64,000 bases of DNA from Roseospirillum parvum (GCF_900100455.1 NZ_FNCV01000004.1:1-64000), one strand, 5' to 3'; numbered from the stretch's first letter, positions 1-8,646 are shown. Numbers and translations: made by a program. Notes: generated by a model not told the origin, from the letters alone.

Positions 1-10
1 GCGCCGAAAC

Positions 11-373
11 ATGGCTCCTTCTCGCCCACATTCGGCGGGTCACCCGCCTTCTCGCAAGGCCCTGATATCCTTCACGGAGTTTCGAATCAGACTCTCAGAC
101 GCAAAAATATTATGGGACCCTGCTGGGACAGTACGCGTTGTTTCCCAAAGCGCGGGACCGGCAGCAGATGACGGATCATTGATGAAATCTGCTGGGGCGT
201 GCACAGTGGATTGGGTAAAAGCAAATGAAAAAGAGCAGCTTGAAATGCTTCTTATTTTATTTGTCCAGCTAACCCTCTCGGAAGGTTTGCCAGCAATATA
301 TGTACATGAAGCGTTTAAATCTATCAATCAGTACCGAGAGGCGATTGATAGGGCAGGTTTCATTGTTCCATAA
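11..373 (+). CDS. Hypothetical protein in an AT-richer segment
   Basis: I do not recognise this protein. The reading frame runs to a TAA at 371-373 and could begin at ATG 11, at an internal ATG near 182, or upstream of the window. The second half (KSINQYREAID near the C-terminus) reads like a soluble helical protein with no signal peptide or membrane segment. Base composition of about 60-480 is visibly AT-richer than the rest of the window and uses codons such as AAA, ATA and TTA that neighbours avoid, which suggests recent acquisition or a remnant of an island lying to the left. The function is unknown and the start is uncertain. Confidence 0.45.
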   Translation: MAPSRPHSAGHPPSRKALISFTEFRIRLSDAKILWDPAGTVRVVSQSAGPAADDGSLMKSAGACTVDWVKANEKEQLEMLLILFVQLTLSEGLPAIYVHEAFKSINQYREAIDRAGFIVP

Positions 374-519
374 TTCAATTGATGATCGCTTGGATTGGCG
401 CGGGCATCCACAGATTATCGTTGTCGTTTTTTATTCGTGATCGAGCCACACTTGCGCCTTGAGGAGCGAGGATTTAGGCTCGATCCTGGTCAACAACGGC
501 AGTCAGGGACAACAGGCTC

Positions 520-795
520 ATGCGGGCGGTTTTCGTGATGATCAAGTGCGATCTGGGCAAGGCCTACGAGGTCGCCGAGCAGGCGGTGGAAACCGTGCCC
601 GAGGTTTCGGAGGTGCATTCCACCTCCGGCCAGTACGACCTGCTGGCCAAGTTCTACCTGGATGACGAGACCGACATCGGCCGCTTCGTCACCGAGCGGG
701 TGCAGACCCTGCCCGGCGTCGCCGACACCTTCACCCTGATCACCTTCAACGCCTTCACCCGCGATTCCTCGCCGGCCGGCACCCGCCTCGCCTGA
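520..795 (+). CDS. Stand-alone Lrp/AsnC ligand-binding (RAM) domain protein
   Basis: This 91-residue protein matches only the C-terminal effector-binding half of Lrp/AsnC regulators, a beta-alpha-beta-beta-alpha-beta fold. The central stretch VSEVHSTSGQYDLLAKFYLDD, interrupted here only by my numbering (about residues 28-48), is the typical ligand-pocket region with its conserved G-x-YDLL. There is no helix-turn-helix, so it cannot bind DNA as a normal Lrp does; family members of this kind form oligomers that sense amino acids or modulate full-length Lrp proteins. The stop is one base before the ATG of the ParA-like gene, so the two are probably co-transcribed. A weak ribosome site (AGGGACAAC) lies in front of ATG 520. 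Confidence 0.8.
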   Translation: MRAVFVMIKCDLGKAYEVAEQAVETVPEVSEVHSTSGQYDLLAKFYLDDETDIGRFVTERVQTLPGVADTFTLITFNAFTRDSSPAGTRLA

Positions 796-796
796 C

Positions 797-1591
797 ATGC
801 GGACCCTGGCCTGCTACGCCATCAAGGGCGGCGTCGGCAAGACCGCCGGCGCGGTCAATCTGGCTTGGCTGGCCGCCGAGCAGGGCTACCGGGTGATCCT
901 CTGGGACCTCGACCCGCAAGGGGCGGCCAGCTTCTATCTGGGGGTCAAGGCCAAGGTCAAGGGCGCCGCCGGCAAGCTGCTGAAGGACAAGGACGGTCTG
1001 GCCGAGCGGCTGCGCCCCAGCGCGCACGCCAACCTCGACCTGCTGCCGGCCGACTTCCGCTACCGCCACATGGACCGCCAGCTCGACGACCACAAGAAGC
1101 CCGAGCAGCGGCTGGGCAAGCTGTTGGCCGGCCTGCGCAAACACGCCGATCTGGTGATCCTCGACTGCCCGCCTAGCGTTTCGCTGGTCAGCGAGAACGT
1201 GTTCACCGCCGCCGACGCCATCCTGACGCCGCTCATCCCCACCACCCTGTCGCTGCGCACGCTGGCCCAGTTGCGCGAACTGGGCCGCGAGGTGGCGGCC
1301 GAGGTGGGCCGCCCGCCGACCCCGATCTGGCCCTATCTGTCGATGATCGACCGCCGCAAGCGCCTGCACCGCGAGATCGCCGAGCAGGTGGCGGCGGCCG
1401 AGCCGGACCTGATGGGCGACGCCATCCCCTATGCCAGCGCCGTCGAGCAGATGGGGTTGGAGCGCCAGCCGCTGCCCCTGTTCGCGCCGAGAAGTCCGGC
1501 CACCCAGGCCTTCCGCAACCTGTGGCGGGATGTCGACGGGCGCCTGTTCGGGCCGCGTCTGGCCCCGGTCGCCAAGCGCGCCACGGTCTGA
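797..1591 (+). CDS. ParA/MinD-family P-loop ATPase (orphan)
   Basis: A 264-residue ParA-type ATPase. The deviant Walker A motif KGGVGKT lies at about residues 10-16, the A' motif DLDPQG at about 38-43 and Walker B VILDCPP at about 119-125. Such ATPases dimerise on ATP and bind DNA or polar proteins to position chromosomes, plasmids or protein clusters. There is no parB or parS-like array next to it and the size is that of small chromosomal orphan ParA proteins, so cargo positioning is more likely than chromosome segregation. It follows the RAM-domain gene by one base. The extension around KVKGAAGKLLKDKDGLAE is lysine-rich. Role in segregation is inferred only from family. Confidence 0.85.
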   Translation: MRTLACYAIKGGVGKTAGAVNLAWLAAEQGYRVILWDLDPQGAASFYLGVKAKVKGAAGKLLKDKDGLAERLRPSAHANLDLLPADFRYRHMDRQLDDHKKPEQRLGKLLAGLRKHADLVILDCPPSVSLVSENVFTAADAILTPLIPTTLSLRTLAQLRELGREVAAEVGRPPTPIWPYLSMIDRRKRLHREIAEQVAAAEPDLMGDAIPYASAVEQMGLERQPLPLFAPRSPATQAFRNLWRDVDGRLFGPRLAPVAKRATV

Positions 1592-1628
1592 GCGCCGCCG
1601 GCGCGGCCTGCCTGCCGTGCCTTAAGCC

Positions 1629-1676
1629 TTACATGCCGCGCCTTACATGCCGCGCCTTACATGCCACGCCTTACAT
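1629..1676. repeat. 14-bp tandem repeat copying the end of the SPOR gene
   Basis: Three perfect or near-perfect 14-bp units of TTACATGCCGCGCC occupy 1629-1642, 1643-1656 and 1657-1670 (one base differs in the third), and a fourth partial unit begins at 1671, which is exactly the stop codon of the minus-strand SPOR-domain gene. Read on the minus strand each unit therefore repeats the last codon and stop, ATGTAA, followed by a GGCGCGGC spacer. The repeat fills the convergent junction between the parA-like gene and the SPOR gene. It looks like replication slippage rather than a functional site. Confidence 0.9.
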
Positions 1677-3068
1677 GAAGGTGCTGGCGCAGTACATGCC
1701 CTGGGCTTTCAGGCGTTCGCACATCTGGTCGGCGGCCTGTTTCGAGGGCAGGGGGCCGGCGATCAGGCGGTAGTAGGTGCCCTTGGTGCCCAACTGGATG
1801 GGCCGCACGGTGGGGCTCAGGCCCACCGAGGCATCGCCCAGCTTGTTCCTCAGCGTCTCCCAACCCTGCATGGCCGCCTGCTCGCTTTTGTAGGAGGCGA
1901 GGTGGACCCCGGCCTGACCGCTGCTCGGCTGGGTGGCGCCGGACAGGCTGGTCGGGCTGCTGGCAGAGCTGGAGGCGGCCACCGACGATGACCCGCTGCT
2001 CCGCGCGGCGCTTTGCGCGCCCTGGGCGGCGCGTTCGATGGCCGCCCGCTCGCGGGCGAACTCGTCGGAGGTGATCAGGCCGTCGGCGCGCAGACGCTCC
2101 AGCCGGCCGACCGCGGCGGCGGCCTCCATCAGCCCTTGCGGCGGGGCGGCCGGCGGCTCGGTGACCATCGGCTCGGCGGGCAGCAGGGCGTCGAGGATCA
2201 TCAGGCGTTCGCTGGCGTGCTCGCGGGCCGAGATGGCGCGCAGCTCGAAGGAGCGCCGCAACGCCCTGAGGCGGGCCACCACCTGATCGGCGGTGGGCAC
2301 CGGGCGGGTCAGGCCGACGGCCGGCGGCGGCGCGGTCAGGGGCAGAAGGGCGCCCCGGTTGGTCTGCCGGCGGGCCCGGTATTCCTGGTCGGTGATCAGG
2401 TCCTCGGCGACCAGCCGCTTGAGGATCTCGAAGCGCCGGGCGACGTTGGCGTTGCCCTCGGCGGTGACCGGTTCGGCCATCGGCCGGCCGGCGGTCAGGG
2501 TGCCCTGCTCGACCGGCGGCGCGGCGCTGTAGGAGGGCATGCCGCCGGGACCCAGGGGCTGCGGCGCCGCGCCGGTCCCCCACGGATTGGCTGAGGCGTT
2601 GACCTCCAGCGCCTGCAGGTTGGCCAGGGCGATGTCCATCACCCCGGCCGGCTGCATGCGGGCCCAGCCCTGCACGTTGACCTGGACCGCCGGACGCAGG
2701 GCCAAAAGGTCCTCGTAGGCGGTGCGGGCGCGGGCCGGGCGGCCGGTGTTCTGGTACAGGATGCCGGCGGCGAGCAGGGCGTAGGGGTCCTTGGGGTTCT
2801 GCTTCAGGGCCGCCGCCACGTGCCGTTCGGCGGTGGCGTAGTCGGCCCGGGCCAGGGCGCCCAGGGCGAGGTCGGCGTTGGGCCGGCTGTCGCCGAAGAA
2901 ATCGGTCTCGTTCAGGAAGCCTTCCTGGTCCAGCATGGCGGCACAGCCGGCCAGCCACGGCGCCAGCAACAGCACGGCGAGCAGCCGGCCGAGGCTGCGG
3001 GCGCCGCCCGGTCCCAGCTTCTGGGTGCGCCGCTGGATGCGCCGCTGGCGTCCCCGCATCGGCTTCAT
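1671..3068 (-). CDS. Lipoprotein with TPR-like, SHOCT-like and C-terminal SPOR domains
   Basis: I chose ATG 3068, preceded by GGGAGAG eight bases upstream, giving 465 residues. A lipoprotein signal ends in the lipobox LAGC at about residues 39-42. Next comes a tetratricopeptide-like stretch (ADYATAERHVAAALKQNP), then two short segments of SHOCT type (RLVAEDLITDQEYRARR and RLRADGLITSDEFARER), a Ser/Ala-rich linker, and a final SPOR domain of about 75 residues beginning VHLASYKSEQAAMQGW. SPOR domains bind glycan strands lacking stem peptides at division sites, so this is probably an outer-membrane lipoprotein reaching peptidoglycan. The frame stays open about 90 codons further upstream, but that part crosses the 12-bp repeats and is not convincing. 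The exact role is unknown. Confidence 0.85.
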   Translation of the reverse strand: MKPMRGRQRRIQRRTQKLGPGGARSLGRLLAVLLLAPWLAGCAAMLDQEGFLNETDFFGDSRPNADLALGALARADYATAERHVAAALKQNPKDPYALLAAGILYQNTGRPARARTAYEDLLALRPAVQVNVQGWARMQPAGVMDIALANLQALEVNASANPWGTGAAPQPLGPGGMPSYSAAPPVEQGTLTAGRPMAEPVTAEGNANVARRFEILKRLVAEDLITDQEYRARRQTNRGALLPLTAPPPAVGLTRPVPTADQVVARLRALRRSFELRAISAREHASERLMILDALLPAEPMVTEPPAAPPQGLMEAAAAVGRLERLRADGLITSDEFARERAAIERAAQGAQSAARSSGSSSVAASSSASSPTSLSGATQPSSGQAGVHLASYKSEQAAMQGWETLRNKLGDASVGLSPTVRPIQLGTKGTYYRLIAGPLPSKQAADQMCERLKAQGMYCASTFM

Positions 3069-3240
3069 GTCGGTGTCTCTCCCTGGCCCGGCGCCGGCCC
3101 GCCGACCAATGCCGGCCCCGCTTCTCAGGCGCGATCCCAACCCCGTCCGCCAAACCTCTGGACACACGGGACCTTTTATAGCCGATGGCAGCATAGCCCG
3201 CCGAGTCGCCCAAGGCAACACGGGCGATGCGCGCCGGCCC

Positions 3241-3288
3241 TCCTGACCACCCTCCTGACCACCCTCCTGACCACCCTCCTGACCACCC
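3241..3288. repeat. 12-bp tandem repeat, four copies
   Basis: Four perfect copies of TCCTGACCACCC lie head to tail at 3241-3288, with a degenerate fifth start. They sit in the 257-bp divergent region between the SPOR lipoprotein gene (start 3068) and the CYTH-CHAD gene (start 3326), so copy number would change promoter spacing. Because the unit is a multiple of three, it is also open in frame upstream of the CYTH start, where it would encode PDHP repeats. Confidence 0.9.
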
Positions 3289-3325
3289 TCTTGGCAGGCC
3301 GCCGGCGGGATGGCACATAGAGGGC

Positions 3326-4927
3326 ATGGACGCCAAGACTCCCCCACCCGACAGCGCCGCCGGCACCCCCGAACGCGAAATCAAGCTGCGCCTGCCGCCG
3401 GCCCGTCTGGCCGACCTCAAGGCCCATCCGGTGCTCGCCCGCCATGCCCTGGGCGCGCCGGAGACCCGCCAGTTGACCACCACCTACTTCGACACCCCGG
3501 ACGGCCTGCTGCGCGCCGCCGGGGCGACGGTGCGGGTGCGCACCGACGGTCGCGGCCGGGTGCAGACGGTGAAGGCCATGAACCCGGCCGGCACCGCCTT
3601 CGACCGCCTGGAGTGGGAAACCCCCACCGACCGCGACACCCCGCGTCCGGTGCGCCTGGAGGGCGCCGAGGGGCTGGACCCGGCGGTGGTGGCGCGGCTG
3701 GCCGACGAGACCGGGCTGGCCGAGCTGAAGCCGGTCTTCGTCATGGAGATGGCGCGCACCCAGCACCAGTTGGGGGGCGAGGACTGGGCGGTGGAGCTGG
3801 CCATCGACCACGGCGAGGTGCGGGCCGGCGGTCGCCGCGCCCCGATCGCCGAGGTGGAACTGGAACTGAAACGGGGCAGCGTCGACCGCCTCTACGCCCT
3901 GGCCCTGGAGTTGGCCGCCGACCTGCCCCTGAGCCTCGACCCGGAGACCAAGGCGGGGCGCGCCTGGCGGCTGGCCGCCGGCGATCCGCCGCCGGCCCCG
4001 GCCCGGGCCAAGGCGGTGCCGCTGCGCCTCGACGAGCCGCTGGGCGAGGCCTTCCAGGTGGCGGCGCGCGGGTGCCTCGGCCAGTTGATCGCCAACCAGC
4101 GGCCGATCCTCGAGCGTGGCCACGGCGATCCGGAAGGGGTCCACCAGATGCGCGTCGCGGTGCGCCGCCTGCGCTCGGTGATGGGCCTGTTTGGCCCGGC
4201 CCTGGAGGGCCGCGAACTGGCCCCCCTGAAGGACGAGCTGCGCTGGCTGAACGGCTTGCTCGGCCCGGCCCGCGACCTCGACGTGTTCATCGCCGAGATC
4301 CTCGACCCGGTGGGCGCCGCGCTGGCCGACAGCGCCGACCGGGCGACCCTGGCCGACGGCCTGGAGCGCCTGCGCCGCCACTTCGCGCAACGCCGGCTGG
4401 CCGCCTACGAGGACCTCTCGGCGGCCCTGTCGGGGGCGCGCTTCACCCGCCTGGTGGTCCGTCTGGCCCGCTGGATCGACGCCGGGGCGTGGCAGGGCGG
4501 GGCCCACCTCGCCGAGCCGCTGGGCCCCTACGCCGGCCGCCTGCTCGACAAGCGGGCCCGCAAGGTGCTGAAGGGCGGGCGCGGCCTCGACCAACTCGAC
4601 GAGACGGGGCGCCACGAATTGCGCCTGACCATCAAGAAGCTGCGCTACGCGGTGGATTTCTTCGTCGGCCTGGGGCCGCGTCAGGCGGGGCGCGACTATC
4701 TCGCGGCCCTGAAGGCCCTGCAACAACGCCTGGGCGAGTTGAACGACATCGCCGTGGCCCGCGACCTGCTGCACGATCTGGCCGGCAAAAGCTCGGCCGA
4801 GGAAGCCTGGGCCGCCGGCATGGTGGCCGGCTGGCACGCCGCCCGCCTGCCCGGCCTGCAAAGCGGTCTGGGCGCCGAATGGGCCACCTTCCAGCAGACC
4901 CCGCCGTTCTGGCGCGACCAGGGATAG
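3326..4927 (+). CDS. CYTH and CHAD domain-containing protein
   Basis: The N-terminal CYTH (triphosphate tunnel) domain is shown by the signature EREIKLRL at about residues 15-22 and alternating acidic/basic strands (VEVELELKRG region). The C-terminal CHAD domain carries its histidine-rich helices, VHQMRVAVRRLRSV at about 273-286 and HELRLTIKKLRYAVDF at about 432-447. CYTH domains hydrolyse or sense triphosphates with divalent metal, and CHAD domains bind inorganic polyphosphate, so a link to polyphosphate or triphosphate metabolism is likely. ATG 3326 gives 533 residues; an upstream in-frame ATG at 3227 would add a stretch encoded by the 12-bp repeats and is less likely. The ribosome site is poor, so the start is not firm. 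Confidence 0.88.
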   Translation: MDAKTPPPDSAAGTPEREIKLRLPPARLADLKAHPVLARHALGAPETRQLTTTYFDTPDGLLRAAGATVRVRTDGRGRVQTVKAMNPAGTAFDRLEWETPTDRDTPRPVRLEGAEGLDPAVVARLADETGLAELKPVFVMEMARTQHQLGGEDWAVELAIDHGEVRAGGRRAPIAEVELELKRGSVDRLYALALELAADLPLSLDPETKAGRAWRLAAGDPPPAPARAKAVPLRLDEPLGEAFQVAARGCLGQLIANQRPILERGHGDPEGVHQMRVAVRRLRSVMGLFGPALEGRELAPLKDELRWLNGLLGPARDLDVFIAEILDPVGAALADSADRATLADGLERLRRHFAQRRLAAYEDLSAALSGARFTRLVVRLARWIDAGAWQGGAHLAEPLGPYAGRLLDKRARKVLKGGRGLDQLDETGRHELRLTIKKLRYAVDFFVGLGPRQAGRDYLAALKALQQRLGELNDIAVARDLLHDLAGKSSAEEAWAAGMVAGWHAARLPGLQSGLGAEWATFQQTPPFWRDQG

Positions 4928-4968
4928 CCGGGGCCGGGCACGATCACCGCCAAGGCCGCTTCCCCATT

Positions 4969-5004
4969 GCCGGGTTTGTTTTTGCGGCCGGGTTTGTTTT
5001 TGCG
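4969..5004. repeat. Perfect 18-bp tandem duplication
   Basis: GCCGGGTTTGTTTTTGCG occurs twice without a gap, at 4969-4986 and 4987-5004, in the 209-bp spacer between the CYTH-CHAD gene and the SulP transporter gene. The unit is T-rich and so contrasts with the surrounding GC-rich sequence. It may lie in the transporter promoter region; no clear -10/-35 pair is evident. Confidence 0.9.
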
Positions 5005-5136
5005 GCAAAGTCCTGTATCCAGGACGCCTTGCGCTGGCCGCCCTGGCAGGGGCGCCCCCGCCCTTCCGAAAATCCCGCACCCATCAGCGCCGCGCGCCGC
5101 CGGCGGGCGCGCTGACGTCCCGCCATTGGGGAGACC

Positions 5137-6621
5137 ATGAAAGCTCTTTATGCCTACCGCGACCAATGGATCGGCAATGTCCGCGACGACATCCTGGCCG
5201 GTCTGGTCGTCGCCCTGGCCCTGATCCCCGAGGCCATCGCCTTTTCGATCATCGCCGGGGTGGACCCCAAGGTGGGGCTGTATGCCTCGTTTTCCATCGC
5301 CGTCATCGTCGCCATCACCGGCGGCCGGCCGGGCATGATCTCGGCCGCCACGGCGGCCACGGCGGTGCTGATGGTGACCCTGGTCAAGGATCATGGCCTG
5401 CAGTACCTGCTGGCCGCCACGGTGCTGGCCGGGCTGATCCAGATCGCCGCCGGGCTGGCCGGGCTGGGCCGGCTGATGCGCTTCGTCTCGCGCTCGGTCA
5501 TCACCGGTTTCGTCAACGCGCTGGCCATCCTGATCTTCCTGGCCCAGGTGCCGGAGCTGGTCGGCGTCACCTGGGTGACCTACGCCATGGTCGCCGCCGG
5601 CCTGGGCATCATCTACCTGTTCCCGCGGCTGACCAAGGCGGTGCCCTCGCCGCTGGTGACCATCGTCGTGCTGACCGCGCTGACCATGGCCCTGGGCCTG
5701 GACGTGCGCACGGTCAGCGACATGGGGGCCCTGCCCGACACCCTGCCGGTGTTCCTGCTGCCCGACATCCCGCTGACCCTGGAGACCCTTCAGATCATCC
5801 TGCCCTATTCGATCGGCGTGGCGGCGGTCGGGCTGCTGGAAAGCCTGATGACCCAGACCATCGTCGACGATCTGACCGACACCCCCAGCGACCGCAATCA
5901 GGAGTGCATCGGGCAGGGCATCGCCAACACCTGCACCGGCTTCATCGGCGGCATGGCCGGCTGCGCCATGATCGGCCAGTCGATGATCAACGTGAAGTCG
6001 GGCGGCCGGGGGCGATTGTCGACCTTCACCGCCGGGGTGATGCTGCTCTTCCTGATCGTCGTGCTGGGCGATCTGGTCGGGCGGATTCCCATGCCGGCGC
6101 TGGTCGCCATCATGATCATGGTCTCCATCGGCACCTTCTCGTGGTCGTCGATCCGCAACCTGCGCGACCATCCGCGTTCGTCGTCGGCGGTCATGCTGGC
6201 CACCGTGTTCTTCGTCGTCTACACCCACAACCTGGCCATCGGGGTGCTGGTCGGGGTGTTGCTGTCGGGGATCTTCTTCGCCGGCAAGATCGCCCAGCTG
6301 TTCCGGGTCAGCTCGGAGATTTCGCGTGACGGGCGGCAGCGCACCTACGTGGTCGAGGGGCAGCTTTTCTTCGCCTCGACCGAGGACTTCATGAAGGCGT
6401 TCGATTTCAAGGAGGCGCTGGAGCGCGTCACCCTCGATGTCAGCCGGGCCCACATCTGGGATGTGTCCTCGGTGGCGGCGCTCGACATGGCGGTGCTCAA
6501 GTTCCGCCGCGAGGGCGCCGAGGTGGAGATCGTCGGCATGAACGAGGCCTCCGAAACCATCGTCGACCGGCTGGCCGTGCACGACAAGCCGGGCGCCATG
6601 GACAAGTTGATGGATCACTAG
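5137..6621 (+). CDS. SulP-family inorganic anion transporter with STAS domain
   Basis: A 494-residue integral membrane protein. The N-terminus has the SulP signature ([20 protein letters not shown], residues about 13-32, with the conserved [12 protein letters not shown]), followed by 10-12 hydrophobic helices and a cytoplasmic STAS domain from about residue 400 ([17 protein letters not shown]). SulP proteins move sulfate, bicarbonate or other anions in exchange with or together with ions. A GGAG ribosome site precedes ATG 5137. A universal stress protein gene follows after 16 bases, and this pairing suggests joint expression. Bicarbonate and sulfate cannot be told apart from sequence alone. 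The length is slightly short of typical 550-residue members. Confidence 0.92.
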   Translation: MKALYAYRDQWIGNVRDDILAGLVVALALIPEAIAFSIIAGVDPKVGLYASFSIAVIVAITGGRPGMISAATAATAVLMVTLVKDHGLQYLLAATVLAGLIQIAAGLAGLGRLMRFVSRSVITGFVNALAILIFLAQVPELVGVTWVTYAMVAAGLGIIYLFPRLTKAVPSPLVTIVVLTALTMALGLDVRTVSDMGALPDTLPVFLLPDIPLTLETLQIILPYSIGVAAVGLLESLMTQTIVDDLTDTPSDRNQECIGQGIANTCTGFIGGMAGCAMIGQSMINVKSGGRGRLSTFTAGVMLLFLIVVLGDLVGRIPMPALVAIMIMVSIGTFSWSSIRNLRDHPRSSSAVMLATVFFVVYTHNLAIGVLVGVLLSGIFFAGKIAQLFRVSSEISRDGRQRTYVVEGQLFFASTEDFMKAFDFKEALERVTLDVSRAHIWDVSSVAALDMAVLKFRREGAEVEIVGMNEASETIVDRLAVHDKPGAMDKLMDH

Positions 6622-6637
6622 ATTGGGAGACGCACAG

Positions 6638-7492
6638 ATGTCCGGCATCCTGATGGCCCTGGTCGATGGCTCGGCCTACTCGGAAAGCGTCTGCCGCCAC
6701 GCCGCCTGGATCTGGCGGCGCACCGGCGCCCAGGTGAAGCTCTACCATGTGCTCGATCCGCGCCGCGCCCCGGCCCCGCCCGACCTGTCCGGCTCCATCC
6801 GCCTGGGGGCGCGCACAAACCTTCTGGAAAAGCTGAGCGCGCTTGACGAGCAGCACGCCAAGCTGGCCCAGGCCCAGGGCCGCGCCATCCTCGAGGACGC
6901 CCAGGCCCTGCTCGAGGCCGAGGGGGTGAAAGACGTCATCACCCGCCTGCGCCACGACGACATCGTGGCCACCGTCGAGCGGAAGGAAGGCGTGGCCGAC
7001 ATGATCCTGATCGGCAAGCGCGGCGAGGCGGCGGGGCTCGACAAGCCCCACCTGGGCTCCAATTTCGAGCGCATCGTGCGGGCCAGCCACAAGCCGGTGT
7101 TCGTCGCCAACCGGGCCTTCTCGCCCATCGAGCGGGTGCTGATCGCCTATGACGGCGGCGCCTCGTCCATGAAGGCGGTCGACTATGTGGCCCGCGACCC
7201 GCTGTTCGCCGGCCTCAAGGTGATCGTCGCCACCGCCGGCCAGGAAACGGCGGAAGTGACCAGGAGCCTGGAAAACGCCCGCGCCACCCTGACCGCCGGT
7301 GGCCACGAGGCCGAGACCAGGGTGCTCAAGGGGGCGCCGGAAAAGGCCCTGGCCGAGCTGGTGGAAGGCGGCGGCATCGACCTGCTGGTGATGGGGGCCT
7401 ATGGTCACTCGCGCATCCGCACCCTGGTCATCGGCTCGACCACCACCGAGATGATCCGCTCCTGCAAGGTGCCCGTGGTGCTGATGCGCTGA
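6638..7492 (+). CDS. Tandem universal stress protein (two UspA domains)
   Basis: The 284-residue protein carries two Usp domains. The first starts ILMALVDGSAYSES and the second starts at about residue 167 (ERVLIAYDGGASSMKA). The second keeps the nucleotide-binding motif G-x2-G-x9-G-S (GAYGHSRIRTLVIGST), whereas in the first the equivalent (IGKRGEAAGLDKPHLGSNFE) is looser. ATG 6638 is preceded by GGGAG at 6625-6629 and is preferred over the TTG at 6623. It is 16 bases behind the SulP transporter gene. Usp proteins bind ATP or ADP and act in stress adaptation, and a partner role with the transporter is inferred only from position. Confidence 0.93.
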   Translation: MSGILMALVDGSAYSESVCRHAAWIWRRTGAQVKLYHVLDPRRAPAPPDLSGSIRLGARTNLLEKLSALDEQHAKLAQAQGRAILEDAQALLEAEGVKDVITRLRHDDIVATVERKEGVADMILIGKRGEAAGLDKPHLGSNFERIVRASHKPVFVANRAFSPIERVLIAYDGGASSMKAVDYVARDPLFAGLKVIVATAGQETAEVTRSLENARATLTAGGHEAETRVLKGAPEKALAELVEGGGIDLLVMGAYGHSRIRTLVIGSTTTEMIRSCKVPVVLMR

Positions 7493-7549
7493 TCGGTTCC
7501 CCGCCCCGAGTTCCAGGCCCTGCCGAGTTTCCCGCCCGCCGAGGACGCC

Positions 7550-8269
7550 ATGCCCGATGGCCCGCTGACCGCCGCCCTCTACGCCGCCCTGGCCGGCCTG
7601 CCGATCATCATCGGCGGCGGACTGGCCCGGTTGGAGGGGCTGCTGCCGGGCTGGCTGGACATGGAACTGCGGCACACGGTGAACGCCCTGGTCGGCGGCA
7701 TCCTGCTGGCCGCGGTGGCCCTGGTCCTGGTGCCGCGCGGCATCGAGGTGCTGAGCCCGCTGGCCGTCTCGCTGTGTCTGGCCGGGGGTGGGGTGCTCTT
7801 CCTGTGGATCGACAAGGCCCTGTCGGAGAGCGGGGCCAAGGTGTCGCAGCTTCTGGCCATGCTGCTCGACTACCTGCCGGAGGCCATCGCCCTGGGCGCC
7901 ATGCTGGCCAGCGGCGCCCCGGCGGCCCTGCTGCTGGCCCTTCTGATCGGCCTGCAGAACCTGCCCGAGGGCTTCAACGCCCTGCGCGAGATGTGCGGCG
8001 GCCGCCACGGTCTGCCCTTCGGCAAGGCGCTGCTCCTGATGACCGGCTGCGCCCTGCTCGGTCCGCTGGCCGCCCTGGGCGGTCATGCGCTGCTGGCTGA
8101 TCAGCCCCAGGTGCTGGGCGGGGTGATGCTGACCGCGGCCGGCGGCATCCTCTACCTGACCTTCCAGGACATCGCGCCCCAGGTGCCCCTGCGCTCGGCC
8201 TGGGCGCCGCCGCTGGGCGCCGTGGGGGGCTTCCTGATCGGCGTCCTCGGCCACATGCTGGTCGGCTGA
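7550..8269 (+). CDS. ZIP-family divalent metal transporter
   Basis: A 239-residue membrane protein with about eight hydrophobic segments. The helix-4/5 signatures of ZIP transporters are recognisable as LLDYLPEAIALGAML (about 105-119) and LIGLQNLPEGFNAL (about 137-150), in which the usual H-x-x-P-E has lost its histidine in the first (DYLPE) and shows N-L-P-E-G in the second. ZIP proteins import zinc, iron or manganese into the cytoplasm. A GAGGA ribosome site lies five bases before ATG 7550. The loss of metal-binding histidines means substrate is uncertain. The gene ends directly at a copy of the mosaic hairpin repeat. Confidence 0.85.
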   Translation: MPDGPLTAALYAALAGLPIIIGGGLARLEGLLPGWLDMELRHTVNALVGGILLAAVALVLVPRGIEVLSPLAVSLCLAGGGVLFLWIDKALSESGAKVSQLLAMLLDYLPEAIALGAMLASGAPAALLLALLIGLQNLPEGFNALREMCGGRHGLPFGKALLLMTGCALLGPLAALGGHALLADQPQVLGGVMLTAAGGILYLTFQDIAPQVPLRSAWAPPLGAVGGFLIGVLGHMLVG

Positions 8270-8625
8270 TACCAGCCGGCGATGAGCAGGACTCATCGCG
8301 GCTTGGTCAAGCCCTTGGGGGTCCGGGCGCCTTTGAGTTGGGGGCTTTGCCCCCAAACCCCCACCGGGGAAGCAGGGCTTCCCCGGACCCCTCCATTCGT
8401 TGGTGAACAAACGCTACCTCCGAGCGGAACGCCCGGGGTTTTTGGTTGCAGGCCAGCTTCGCTGGCCTGCGAAAACAACCAGGGAGTGGCCGCTCGCTCG
8501 GCGATCAATGAATGAATGGCGGGGGTCCGGGGGAGCCCCTGGCTCCCCCGGTGGGGTTTTAAAGGGGCAAAGCCCCTTTCATTCATACCAACCGGCGGTG
8601 AGTTTTTCTCATCGCCGTCTGGTAT
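8270..8625. repeat. Mosaic hairpin repeat, copy 1
   Basis: This 356-bp element fills the convergent junction between the ZIP gene (stop 8269) and the small membrane protein gene. In order it holds an end palindrome (TACCAGCCGGCGATGAG paired with CTCATCGCGGCTTGGT), hairpins at 8340-8354 (GGGGGC/GCCCCC) and about 8368-8390 (CCGGGGAAG/CTTCCCCGG), a core with CCTCCGAGCGGAACGC, a hairpin on GCAGGCCAGC/GCTGGCCTGC near 8448-8473, one on CCGGGGGAGCC/GGCTCCCCCGG near 8530-8554, one at 8561-8579 (AAAGGGGC/GCCCCTTT), and a second end palindrome finishing CTCATCGCCGTCTGGTA. Near-identical copies recur elsewhere in the window. Open frames crossing it are not genes. Confidence 0.9.
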
Positions 8626-8646
8626 GAGGCCGGCCCGGGCGGGGGC

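Noticed and set aside
1657-3483. A 608-codon minus-strand frame overlapping the SPOR lipoprotein
   Set aside because: Gly/Arg/Pro-rich composition of an out-of-frame shadow in GC-rich DNA; the overlapping frame has a lipobox and SPOR domain.
3176-5080. Long minus-strand frame opposite the CYTH-CHAD gene
   Set aside because: Its sequence is low-complexity Gln/Gly/Arg-rich and mirrors the codons of the plus-strand gene, which has real domain motifs.
8270-8625. Insertion sequence or group II intron
   Set aside because: No transposase or reverse transcriptase frame, and too short; structure fits a non-autonomous palindromic repeat.
8282-8627. Open frames of 75-97 codons across mosaic repeat copy 1, repeated almost identically in copies 3, 4 and 5 on either strand
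   Set aside because: They consist of hairpin sequence, lack ribosome sites, exist on both strands at once and are conserved only because the DNA repeat is.
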